Shown piece by piece: positions 1-5,860 of a stretch of DNA of 8,177 bases; positions within the stretch are counted from its first letter, which is position 1; every line of letters begins with the position of its first letter. A program made the position numbers and the translations under genes. A model generated the notes under the pieces. The model was given only the letters and a program-made list of their open reading frames with translations, did no database searches and was not told where the DNA came from. This DNA comes from an uncultured Anaerotruncus sp. Lineage in GTDB: Bacteria; Bacillota_A; Clostridia; Oscillospirales; CAG-272. The DNA is taken from NCBI GenBank assembly GCA_958414155.1, contig CATYWI010000038.1, positions 1 to 8,177 on the forward strand, in the 5' to 3' direction.

Positions 1-1131
1 TATCTTTATATCGGCAGAATACTGGTCCAGGCGCTCCTTGATGTAATCAATGAATATCGGCGTTTTGACATACTGCGCAAACGGCTGATATTTCTGTGTT
101 CCGGAATCGTAAAAAAGGAAAAAGTCGGAGTTTTCATCCTTTGAATATGCCCCGCTGTCGAGCGCATATTTCTTTATGATATGCAGGCTGTTTGAAAGTT
201 CCAGCTGCTTTACCTCGCCGTCCTTCATTTCCACGAGCGCTTCATATATCTTCTGAAGGTCAGAATCGTTCCCGAACGCAGATTCCGCGCTCATATAAAT
301 GCCGTTCTTGTAGCCGTCGTCAGCCTTGTTCTCATCATAGTCGGCAAGCACCTTTTCAAAGTCCTCGCCGCCTTCAAGCTTTTTCATGGCTTCTTCGATC
401 TTTGTGCGCGCAACGGCGTTTTCCTCCGCAGTCATTTCGGTATACACGGTATTGCCGTCCTTATCGGTGGCATATGTGCCGTCCTCCGACAGCTTTGGCG
501 TTTTGTTTATAAAGACGCACACCTGCTTCATGCGGACATAATTCTTCTCGTAGTAGTCCTCAAGCTGCTGAGTGGTGACAGGCTGTATGCCGTTTGAACC
601 GAAAAGATATTCCTTGAGATAGCTGACCTTTTCATCTGCAAGGTAAAGTTCGCGAAGCAGCTTTGAATTGATGCCGTATGCGGCAAGAATCGCGTTGAAC
701 TCGGATTTGCTTCCGTCAGCCAGATTCGTGACATATTCGCTTATCGTCTTGTCAACGCTTTTCACCGTTGCGTCCGGCAGCTTGAGATCGTACTGGTCAA
801 ACAGATAAAGCGCGCAAAGATACGTCTTTGCATTATCGTAGATATACGAACTGAAAAGATCGTCATATGTCTCTGCGGAATCATCCTTGACACGCACGGT
901 CCATATCTTGTCTATCGACGAAAGTCCGTACAGACTTTTGAGCGACTGTCCGTATGAATATTCGAACTGAGCTTTATAGCGCGACATCCAGAATTCTATC
1001 ATGCTTCCGGTTATATCGGTCTTACCGAGCGTCATAACGGTCGTTCCGCGCGACGCGCAGGAGGCAAGCGAGCATGCAAGCATAACGAGTGCAAGCAATA
1101 ATGCGGCTATCCTTGCGGATTTTTTCTTCAT
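1..1131 (-). CDS. Parvulin-like foldase lipoprotein (SurA/PrsA-type), C-terminus outside window
   Basis: Reading from the ATG at 1131 to the window edge gives 377 uninterrupted codons. The N-terminus is a lipoprotein signal peptide: KKK, a hydrophobic stretch at about residues 8-19, then the lipobox LASC with the acylated Cys at 25. The mature protein should be anchored on the outer face of the membrane. Residues about 35-180 form a helix-rich, SurA-N-like chaperone region. Residues about 197-325 resemble a parvulin (PpiC) domain: KIEEAMKKLEGGEDFEKVLADY, then GIYMS, EMKDGEVKQLE and the end motif LHIIKKY with His317. The first parvulin histidine (usually in a HIL motif) is replaced by Gln203 in MKQVCVFI, and an acidic DGT/DGN-rich insert lies at about 211-236. 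Prolyl isomerase activity is therefore uncertain; a holding-chaperone role is possible. A GGAAGG at 1143-1148 lies 11 bases before the start. It follows mfd, an order I recall from other Clostridia. The family call is fairly firm; the substrate is unknown. Confidence 0.82.
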   Translation of the reverse strand, partial: MKKKSARIAALLLALVMLACSLASCASRGTTVMTLGKTDITGSMIEFWMSRYKAQFEYSYGQSLKSLYGLSSIDKIWTVRVKDDSAETYDDLFSSYIYDNAKTYLCALYLFDQYDLKLPDATVKSVDKTISEYVTNLADGSKSEFNAILAAYGINSKLLRELYLADEKVSYLKEYLFGSNGIQPVTTQQLEDYYEKNYVRMKQVCVFINKTPKLSEDGTYATDKDGNTVYTEMTAEENAVARTKIEEAMKKLEGGEDFEKVLADYDENKADDGYKNGIYMSAESAFGNDSDLQKIYEALVEMKDGEVKQLELSNSLHIIKKYALDSGAYSKDENSDFFLFYDSGTQKYQPFAQYVKTPIFIDYIKERLDQYSADIKI

Positions 1132-1190
1132 ATGTGATCCATCCTTCCATTCGGCGCTGCGGGTGTCCGTCCAACATTCCGTATACAATA

Positions 1191-1219
1191 ATTATATCAC
1201 CGTGCAGTTTTTTTGTCTA
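1191..1219 (-). promoter_or_regulatory. Sigma-A promoter of the foldase lipoprotein gene, overlapping the mfd stop codon
   Basis: On the minus strand the -35 box TAGACA (1214-1219, 5 of 6 matches to TTGACA) and the -10 box TATAAT (1191-1196, perfect) are 17 bases apart. A TG one base before the -10 makes it an extended -10 element. The first three bases of the -35 box are the TAG stop codon of mfd (1217-1219). Transcription should start near 1184, giving a leader of about 50 bases. I see no terminator hairpin between mfd and the foldase, so mfd transcripts may also read through. Confidence 0.75.
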
Positions 1220-4200
1220 CTCCGCTTTGTCCCGAATCTCAATATATTTTTCAAACAATCTGTTAATTATGCCTATGGGGTCCTCTCCGCCGCGCAGACG
1301 CAGAGTCACGAATGTGGTCGAGCCGAGAGAAGCGCGCAGGCGCGACGGCATGGAAGCCGAAAGCTCCTGCCACACCACCGGGTCGAACTCGGAGGGCACC
1401 ATGCGTATATCATTTCCGCTCTGCGTTACCGCAGTGATGCCGCACAGCTCGGCACGATGACGAAGCAGCGCGATATCGAGCAGCGCTCCGGTCGCCGCAG
1501 GCGGCTCGCCGTAACGGTCGGTAAGCTCGTCGTAAAGCTCGTCGGCATCGTCCTGCGAGGTGATATGCGCTATGCGCTTGTAAAGCGCCATGCGCTGTGC
1601 TCCGGACGGCACGTATGATGCCGGCAGATATGCGTCCTCTGCAAGCGTGACGGTGCATTCGGTCTTTTCAACAGGCTTTTCGCCTTTTTCCTCAAGCACG
1701 GCTTCGTTGAGCAGTTTTACATACATATCATAGCCCACATCGTCGAGATGACCGTGCTGCTCGGCGCCGAGTATGCTTCCCGCGCCGCGTATTTCAAGGT
1801 CGCGCAGGGCAATGCGGAAGCCCGCCCCGAACTCGGCATACTCGCGTATCGCCTCGAGCCGCTTTTCCGCTATCTCGGTAAGCGCCCTGCCGCGCGGATA
1901 AGTGAAATACGCATACGCGCGGCGCGACGAACGTCCGACACGTCCGCGGAGCTGGTGGAGCTGTGAAAGTCCCATACGATGCGCGCTGTCAACTATAAGC
2001 GTGTTCGCGTTCGGAACGTCAACGCCGGTCTCGATTATCGTGGTGCATACGAGCACATCTATCTTCCCCGCCGTCATGTCCGCCCATATCTCCTCAAGGC
2101 GTTCCTTATCCATCTTACCGTGCGCCGTGACGATGGTAGCGTCAGGCACCTCGCGCGCTATCTGCGCCGCGATACCGTCTATCGTCTCAACGGTATTGTG
2201 CAGGTAAAAGACCTGCCCGCCGCGCCGCAGCTCGCGCTTTATAGCGTCTGTTATGATTATATCGTCATGCTCGAGCACGTATGTCTGGACAGGCAGACGG
2301 TCGCCCGGAGCCTCGTCCAGCACCGAAATATCGCGTATGCCCGTCATTGCCATATTGAGCGTGCGCGGGATGGGCGTTGCACTGAGTGACAGCACATCGA
2401 CATTCCCGGACGCCTGCTTTATCTTTTCCTTCTGCGCCACTCCGAAGCGCTGTTCCTCGTCAACTATGAGCAGTCCGAGATTGTTGAACTTTATATCGCC
2501 CGACAACAGTCGGTGAGTACCGATGATAAGGTCGATGTCGCCGCGTTCAATGTCGGCGATTATCTTTTTCTGCTGCTTGTCGGTGCGGAAGCGCGAGAGC
2601 ATTTCAACGTTTACCGCAAACGCGCGCATACGGCTCGTTGCAGTCTGGTAATGCTGGAGCGCAAGTATCGTCGTGGGAACGAGAAGCGCTACCTGCTTGC
2701 CCGCGACTATCGCCTTGTATGCCGCGCGCAGAGCCACCTCGGTCTTGCCGTAGCCGACATCGCCGCAAAGCAGGCGGTCCATCGGGCGCGGCTTTTCCAT
2801 GTCTTCCTTTATGTCCTCTGCGGCGTCAAGCTGAGCCGAGGTCTCCTCGTACTCAAATGCGGATTCGAAATCGCGCTGGAACTGATCGTCCTTCGGGAAT
2901 GCAAAGCCGGGACGGCGGCTGCGCTCGGCATAGAGCTTTATCAGCTCCTTGGCGATATCCTTCAGCGCAGCCTTTGCGCGCGCCTTGGTTTTGCCCCACT
3001 CCGCGCCGCCGAATTTTGAAAGGCGCAGCGTATCGTCGTCGGCGCGTGCGCCGATATATTTAGATACCTTATCCAGCTTTTCCACCGGCATAAAAAGTCT
3101 GTCCGAGCCGGCGTACTGTATGGTGATGTAATCACGCGTGACGCCGCCCGACTCCATGGTGGTGATGCCGAGATAGCGTCCGATACCGTGCGTTTCGTGA
3201 ACAACATAGTCGCCAACCGAAAGATCGGCATACGACATTATCTGCTCTGTTGCCGACTCACGCTTTTTGCGCTTGCGAGCGCGCGATGATGCCGACACCG
3301 AGCCGGCGCGTGAATCTGCCAGCACGGTTATAACGGCAATGCGCGGGACCGTCATCTCAAACGGCGAGATGGGCGCCGAGGATATCACCGCGACCTCTCC
3401 GCGGTCAACGGTATCCGGGTCGAGCGCGTTGCCGTCCCCGGCATCACGCGCGTTGAAGCCCCACTCGCGGAGGAGACCAGCGTAATTTGCCGCCGCGGAC
3501 TCGCTGCCCGCCATAAGAACGACACGGTATCCGCCCTTTACGTAACCCTCAAGCTCTTCGCGCAGCAGCGCATCGTTGCCGGCGCAGCTGAGCGAATGCT
3601 TTGTGCGGAATCCGTAAAGCCCGCCCAGCTCCGCGCCGGACATGCCCTGCATGAGCGAATCAAGCAGAACGGTAGTGTGCTTTGATATGAAGCCGGTGAG
3701 CCGCAACGCGGGCGCGCTGTACTCGGCGTATTTTCCCGCTATCACGCCGGAGGCGACCATCTCCTCAGCTTCCTTCGCCGCATGCCACTCTGCCGCCTTG
3801 AGGCGGTCGGACACCGCGGCATTGCCGCGTATGAGGCAGAGCGACATCGGCGAAAAATAATCGAGAAGGCAGGATTTTTCGGAATATATGAGCGAAATGT
3901 ATTTATCAAGGAAGCGGACCTCGCCGCCCGCCGCTATCGCGGTATCGAGCGCGGCAAGCTCGCCGTCAAGCTCCTCGCCGACGCGCGGATCCTTTGTTTT
4001 TTTACGCAGCGTCCTGACCGCAGCGCTTATCGCCGCCAGCTCTTCCCTGCCTGCAAGAAGCTCTCTCGCCGGGGCAAGCACCGCCGACTTTATCTGCTCG
4101 GTCACACGCTGTGTGGCTGTGTCGAACAGTCCCATACGGTCTATCTCATCGCCGAAAAATTCGATACGCAGCGCAAATGCGCCGCCGTCACGGCTGCCGT

Positions 4201-4855
4201 CGGCACGGACTATACGCATTGACGGCGCGGCTACATCCACGATACCGCCGCGCACAGCGAACTGTCCCGCACCCTCAACAAGACCGGAGGAGCCGAGCGT
4301 TTCCGAGCCGGGCGCGTCGGCGCGGATATATCCCGCAGCCGTAAGACTGTCAATAAGTGCGGAAATGCCGCCGCGTTCGCCGTCGTCGAGCGAGACGGAA
4401 ATAAGATTATCCGCGAGCGACGACGGCGGCATCGTGTAGCCGAGAGCTGCGTCCGGGGTGGTGAGTATAACGTCAAAAAGCCCGCCGACGATGCCGAACA
4501 GGACACCGAGACGGTTGTGTTCGAACTCGCGCGAAGCGGTTATGTTGTAAAAATTGAGATCACGCACCGGGTAAAACGCGGCACGAAGCCCGAGCGAGGT
4601 CGCGATAGACGCAAGCCGCAGACATTCCTTTTCCTCCGGGCAGATTATAACGGCGGGTCTTCCGCCGGGCATATCCTCACACAGCGCCGCGGAGAGCGCA
4701 TCACACGCGCCCTCGCAAAGACCCGTAACGAGTACGGGCTTGGGATTGGCACGGCGCTGTACGCCGACGGCGGCAAGCAGTTGGCGGTATTCCGAATCGG
4801 CGCGCACCGCGCCTGTGAATATACTGCGCTGTACGGTGGTTTCCATGTTCGACAT
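1217..4855 (-). CDS. mfd: Transcription-repair coupling factor Mfd (TRCF)
   Basis: Mfd is a cytoplasmic ATP-driven dsDNA translocase. It dislodges RNA polymerase stalled at lesions and recruits UvrA for nucleotide excision repair. The product has 1212 residues, slightly longer than the usual 1150-1180. Residues about 1-350 are the UvrB-like module. Arg202 (in FAVRGGIVDV), Arg230 and Phe234 (in LRIEFFGDEID) align with the E. coli UvrA-contact residues R165, R181 and F185. A basic linker (RARKRKKRE, about 525-533) leads to the RNA polymerase interaction domain at about 545-610 (VGDYVVHETHGIGRY). The translocase follows: Walker A GDVGYGKTE 698-706, DEEQ 799-802, SATPIPRT 825-832, and QLRGRVGRS 968-976. 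The C-terminal TRCF domain spans about 1070-1170. The start is ambiguous: AAGGGG lies only 2 bases before the ATG at 4855 but 11 before the in-frame ATG at 4846 (Met4). It lies 9 bases after pth, so it is co-transcribed and probably translationally coupled. No frameshift or missing motif is seen. Confidence 0.98.
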   Translation of the reverse strand: MSNMETTVQRSIFTGAVRADSEYRQLLAAVGVQRRANPKPVLVTGLCEGACDALSAALCEDMPGGRPAVIICPEEKECLRLASIATSLGLRAAFYPVRDLNFYNITASREFEHNRLGVLFGIVGGLFDVILTTPDAALGYTMPPSSLADNLISVSLDDGERGGISALIDSLTAAGYIRADAPGSETLGSSGLVEGAGQFAVRGGIVDVAAPSMRIVRADGSRDGGAFALRIEFFGDEIDRMGLFDTATQRVTEQIKSAVLAPARELLAGREELAAISAAVRTLRKKTKDPRVGEELDGELAALDTAIAAGGEVRFLDKYISLIYSEKSCLLDYFSPMSLCLIRGNAAVSDRLKAAEWHAAKEAEEMVASGVIAGKYAEYSAPALRLTGFISKHTTVLLDSLMQGMSGAELGGLYGFRTKHSLSCAGNDALLREELEGYVKGGYRVVLMAGSESAAANYAGLLREWGFNARDAGDGNALDPDTVDRGEVAVISSAPISPFEMTVPRIAVITVLADSRAGSVSASSRARKRKKRESATEQIMSYADLSVGDYVVHETHGIGRYLGITTMESGGVTRDYITIQYAGSDRLFMPVEKLDKVSKYIGARADDDTLRLSKFGGAEWGKTKARAKAALKDIAKELIKLYAERSRRPGFAFPKDDQFQRDFESAFEYEETSAQLDAAEDIKEDMEKPRPMDRLLCGDVGYGKTEVALRAAYKAIVAGKQVALLVPTTILALQHYQTATSRMRAFAVNVEMLSRFRTDKQQKKIIADIERGDIDLIIGTHRLLSGDIKFNNLGLLIVDEEQRFGVAQKEKIKQASGNVDVLSLSATPIPRTLNMAMTGIRDISVLDEAPGDRLPVQTYVLEHDDIIITDAIKRELRRGGQVFYLHNTVETIDGIAAQIAREVPDATIVTAHGKMDKERLEEIWADMTAGKIDVLVCTTIIETGVDVPNANTLIVDSAHRMGLSQLHQLRGRVGRSSRRAYAYFTYPRGRALTEIAEKRLEAIREYAEFGAGFRIALRDLEIRGAGSILGAEQHGHLDDVGYDMYVKLLNEAVLEEKGEKPVEKTECTVTLAEDAYLPASYVPSGAQRMALYKRIAHITSQDDADELYDELTDRYGEPPAATGALLDIALLRHRAELCGITAVTQSGNDIRMVPSEFDPVVWQELSASMPSRLRASLGSTTFVTLRLRGGEDPIGIINRLFEKYIEIRDKAE

Positions 4856-4864
4856 CGCCCCTTC

Positions 4865-5503
4865 TTACCTGTGTGTATTGCAGAGCTGCATTGCGCGGTC
4901 GGTATCGCCGCCCACAAATATGCCGCAGCCCTCCGCAGCAACGTCAAAGGCGGGGAGCAGCGCGGCGCGCGCATCGGAATCGAACCGCGAGAGCACCCAG
5001 TCCGCTATATCCATATCCGGGTGCGGCTTTGCACCCACGCCTATCCGCAGACGGGGGAAATCCTCGGAATTCAGTTGATATATGATGTTTTTGAGTCCGT
5101 TGTGACCGCCCGCACTGCCGCGAAGGCGTATGCGGAGCTGACCCACGGCAAGATTTGTGTCGTCCACGAGCACCAGTATGTGCGCAGGGTCGATCTTATA
5201 GAACGCCGCCGCCTCGCGTATCGCCTCGCCGGAGGCGTTCATCATGGTCATCGGCTTCATCAGCAGAACGCGTCTGCCCGATATCGTTGCCTCGCCGCAA
5301 AGCGCACGGAATTTTGCACGGTCAACACGGGCGCCGTATCTGTCCGCCAGCACATCCATGCAAAGAAAGCCCGCATTGTGACGGGTTATCTCGTAATCGC
5401 GCCCGGGATTGCCCAGCCCCGCGATGATCCATGACACCGGCTCGCGCTCCGCCGTTTCCCTCTCGCCGGATATTTTTTTGAAAAGTTCGAATATATCAGC
5501 CAT
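4865..5503 (-). CDS. pth: Peptidyl-tRNA hydrolase
   Basis: Pth cleaves the ester bond of peptidyl-tRNAs released by abortive translation and so recycles tRNA in the cytoplasm. The 212-residue product carries the family signature GLGNPGRDYEITRHNAGF at 29-46, with Asn32 and the catalytic His42. It also has the substrate-binding MNASG (88-92), the aspartate region VDDTNLAVG, where Asp114 matches the catalytic Asp93 of E. coli, and GGHNG with Asn135. All active-site residues are present. The protein has about 22 extra residues before the core (MADIFELFKKIS and an acidic stretch). The ATG at 5503 is preferred because GGAG sits 6 bases upstream. An in-frame GTG at 5437 (Val23), with its own GGAG 9 bases upstream, would give the standard bacterial length. 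It is the first gene of the pth-mfd operon, and its stop codon region contains the mfd ribosome binding site. Confidence 0.97.
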   Translation of the reverse strand: MADIFELFKKISGERETAEREPVSWIIAGLGNPGRDYEITRHNAGFLCMDVLADRYGARVDRAKFRALCGEATISGRRVLLMKPMTMMNASGEAIREAAAFYKIDPAHILVLVDDTNLAVGQLRIRLRGSAGGHNGLKNIIYQLNSEDFPRLRIGVGAKPHPDMDIADWVLSRFDSDARAALLPAFDVAAEGCGIFVGGDTDRAMQLCNTHR

Positions 5504-5530
5504 AAGAAGCTCCGTTTCATATCAGATAAT

Positions 5531-5618
5531 GTCCCGGTATGCCGCAGCACGGCGCGGGACCTGTTTTACGCCTTGTAAGCCAACGCAGAACGGCTCGCCG
5601 GGGACAATCCCCGCCGAG
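5531..5618 (-). promoter_or_regulatory. Structured 5' leader of the pth-mfd transcript (two hairpins)
   Basis: Given the promoter at 5643-5671, the transcript should begin near 5636 and carry about 130 untranslated bases. The first hairpin (5594-5618) has a six-pair stem CGGGGA/TCCCCG with a three-base loop, a single mismatch, and a four-pair base CTCG/CGAG. The second (5531-5560) has an outer six-pair stem GTCCCG/CGGGAC and an inner GCCG/CGGC with a five-base loop. Neither is followed by a T-run, so they are not intrinsic terminators. I recognise no riboswitch or T-box consensus. They could stabilise the mRNA or be a regulatory leader; the function is unknown. Confidence 0.45.
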
Positions 5619-5642
5619 ATCCTTTATGCTTTAGCACCGCTT

Positions 5643-5671
5643 ATTATATCCCAACGCCGCGGCTTTGTCAA
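5643..5671 (-). promoter_or_regulatory. Perfect-consensus sigma-A promoter of the pth-mfd operon
   Basis: On the minus strand TTGACA (5666-5671) and TATAAT (5643-5648) both match the sigma-A consensus in all six positions and are separated by exactly 17 bases. The expected start is near 5636, about 130 bases before the pth ATG. The spacer is unusually GC-rich and contains the palindrome GCCGCGGC. A full-consensus promoter for housekeeping genes suggests that damping, for example by a repressor or by the leader, may be needed; that is inference. Confidence 0.85.
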
Positions 5672-5690
5672 GTGTCGCCGCGCCGCGGCG
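5655..5690. repeat. Paired GCCGCGGC palindromes forming a 9-bp inverted repeat around the pth -35 box
   Basis: CGCCGCGGC at 5655-5663 and GCCGCGGCG at 5682-5690 are exact reverse complements. Each contains the self-complementary octamer GCCGCGGC (5656-5663 and 5682-5689, 26 bases apart). One copy lies in the spacer of the pth promoter and the other lies just upstream of its -35 box, an arrangement like a dimeric operator. The same bases could simply form a hairpin. No regulator is encoded in the window. Confidence 0.45.
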
Positions 5691-5702
5691 TGCGCGTTTT
5701 TT
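5679..5702 (+). terminator. Terminator-like GC hairpin followed by six T, rightward
   Basis: On the plus strand CGCGC (5679-5683) pairs with GCGCG (5692-5696) across an eight-base loop and is followed directly by TTTTTT (5697-5702). A competing fold pairs CGCCGC (5676-5681) with GCGGCG (5685-5690). No rightward gene precedes it in the window, so if real it would stop antisense transcription across mfd/pth before it reaches ppdK. The stem is short and GC-rich composition makes chance hairpins likely. Confidence 0.3.
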
Positions 5703-5775
5703 CATGTTTATTCGCCATGAGTGATAAAAAAATGACGAAGTTCAAAAAAAATTTACCACTTTATTTTTGAAGGGG

Positions 5776-5804
5776 TAGATATCAAAACCAAAGTATGGTA
5801 TAAT
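5776..5804 (+). promoter_or_regulatory. Extended -10 promoter of ppdK
   Basis: A perfect -10 TATAAT at 5799-5804 is preceded by TG at 5796-5797, making an extended -10 element. The -35 box TAGATA (5776-5781) matches the consensus at four of six positions with a 17-base spacer. The AT-rich sequence upstream with runs of A (5726-5732, 5744-5751) could act as an UP element. Transcription should begin near 5811, giving a leader of about 50 bases without evident secondary structure. Confidence 0.8.
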
Positions 5805-5846
5805 AGCAGATGGTCAATTTCGTACAACAATTCAAATTCATTATAC

Positions 5847-5851
5847 GGAGG
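5847..5851 (+). promoter_or_regulatory. Ribosome binding site of ppdK
   Basis: GGAGG, continued by AAA, lies 9 bases before the ATG at 5861. This strong Shine-Dalgarno sequence fixes the ppdK start and agrees with the family's usual N-terminus (MAKKYCYLF, leading to GGKGANL). Confidence 0.9.
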
Positions 5852-5860
5852 AAATCCACT

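Larger units (their letters stand above)
5504..5860. other. Divergent intergenic region between pth and ppdK
   Basis: This 357-base region has no convincing gene. From left to right it holds the structured pth leader, the leftward pth promoter within a GC-rich palindrome pair, and a rightward terminator-like hairpin with six T. Next comes an AT-rich stretch (about 5703-5770, with A-runs at 5726-5732 and 5744-5751), followed by the rightward ppdK promoter, a short unstructured leader and the ppdK ribosome binding site. The abrupt change from very GC-rich (5655-5696) to AT-rich separates the two promoters. Confidence 0.8.

Noticed and set aside
1001..1618. 205-codon open frame on the plus strand
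   Set aside because: It crosses the foldase start, the intergenic promoter and the mfd 3' end in antisense, and has no recognisable domain.
1217..4855. Possible alternative identity as RecG or UvrB, suggested by shared helicase motifs
   Set aside because: The combination of UvrB-like module, RNA polymerase interaction domain, translocase and TRCF C-terminal domain over 1212 residues is specific to Mfd.
4517..5434. 305-codon open frame on the plus strand across mfd and pth
   Set aside because: It is antisense to two well-supported genes and spans their junction. I recognise no motif in it and see no promoter aimed at it.
5504..5636. T-box or known riboswitch in the pth leader
   Set aside because: I see no T-box antiterminator consensus and no terminator hairpin with a T-run before pth. 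It is kept only as an unassigned structured leader.
5717..5770. 17-codon Lys-rich mini-frame (MSDKKMTKFKKNLPLYF) upstream of ppdK
   Set aside because: It has no ribosome binding site and ends before the ppdK promoter, so it would not be on the ppdK transcript. It probably arises from the AT-rich promoter region.
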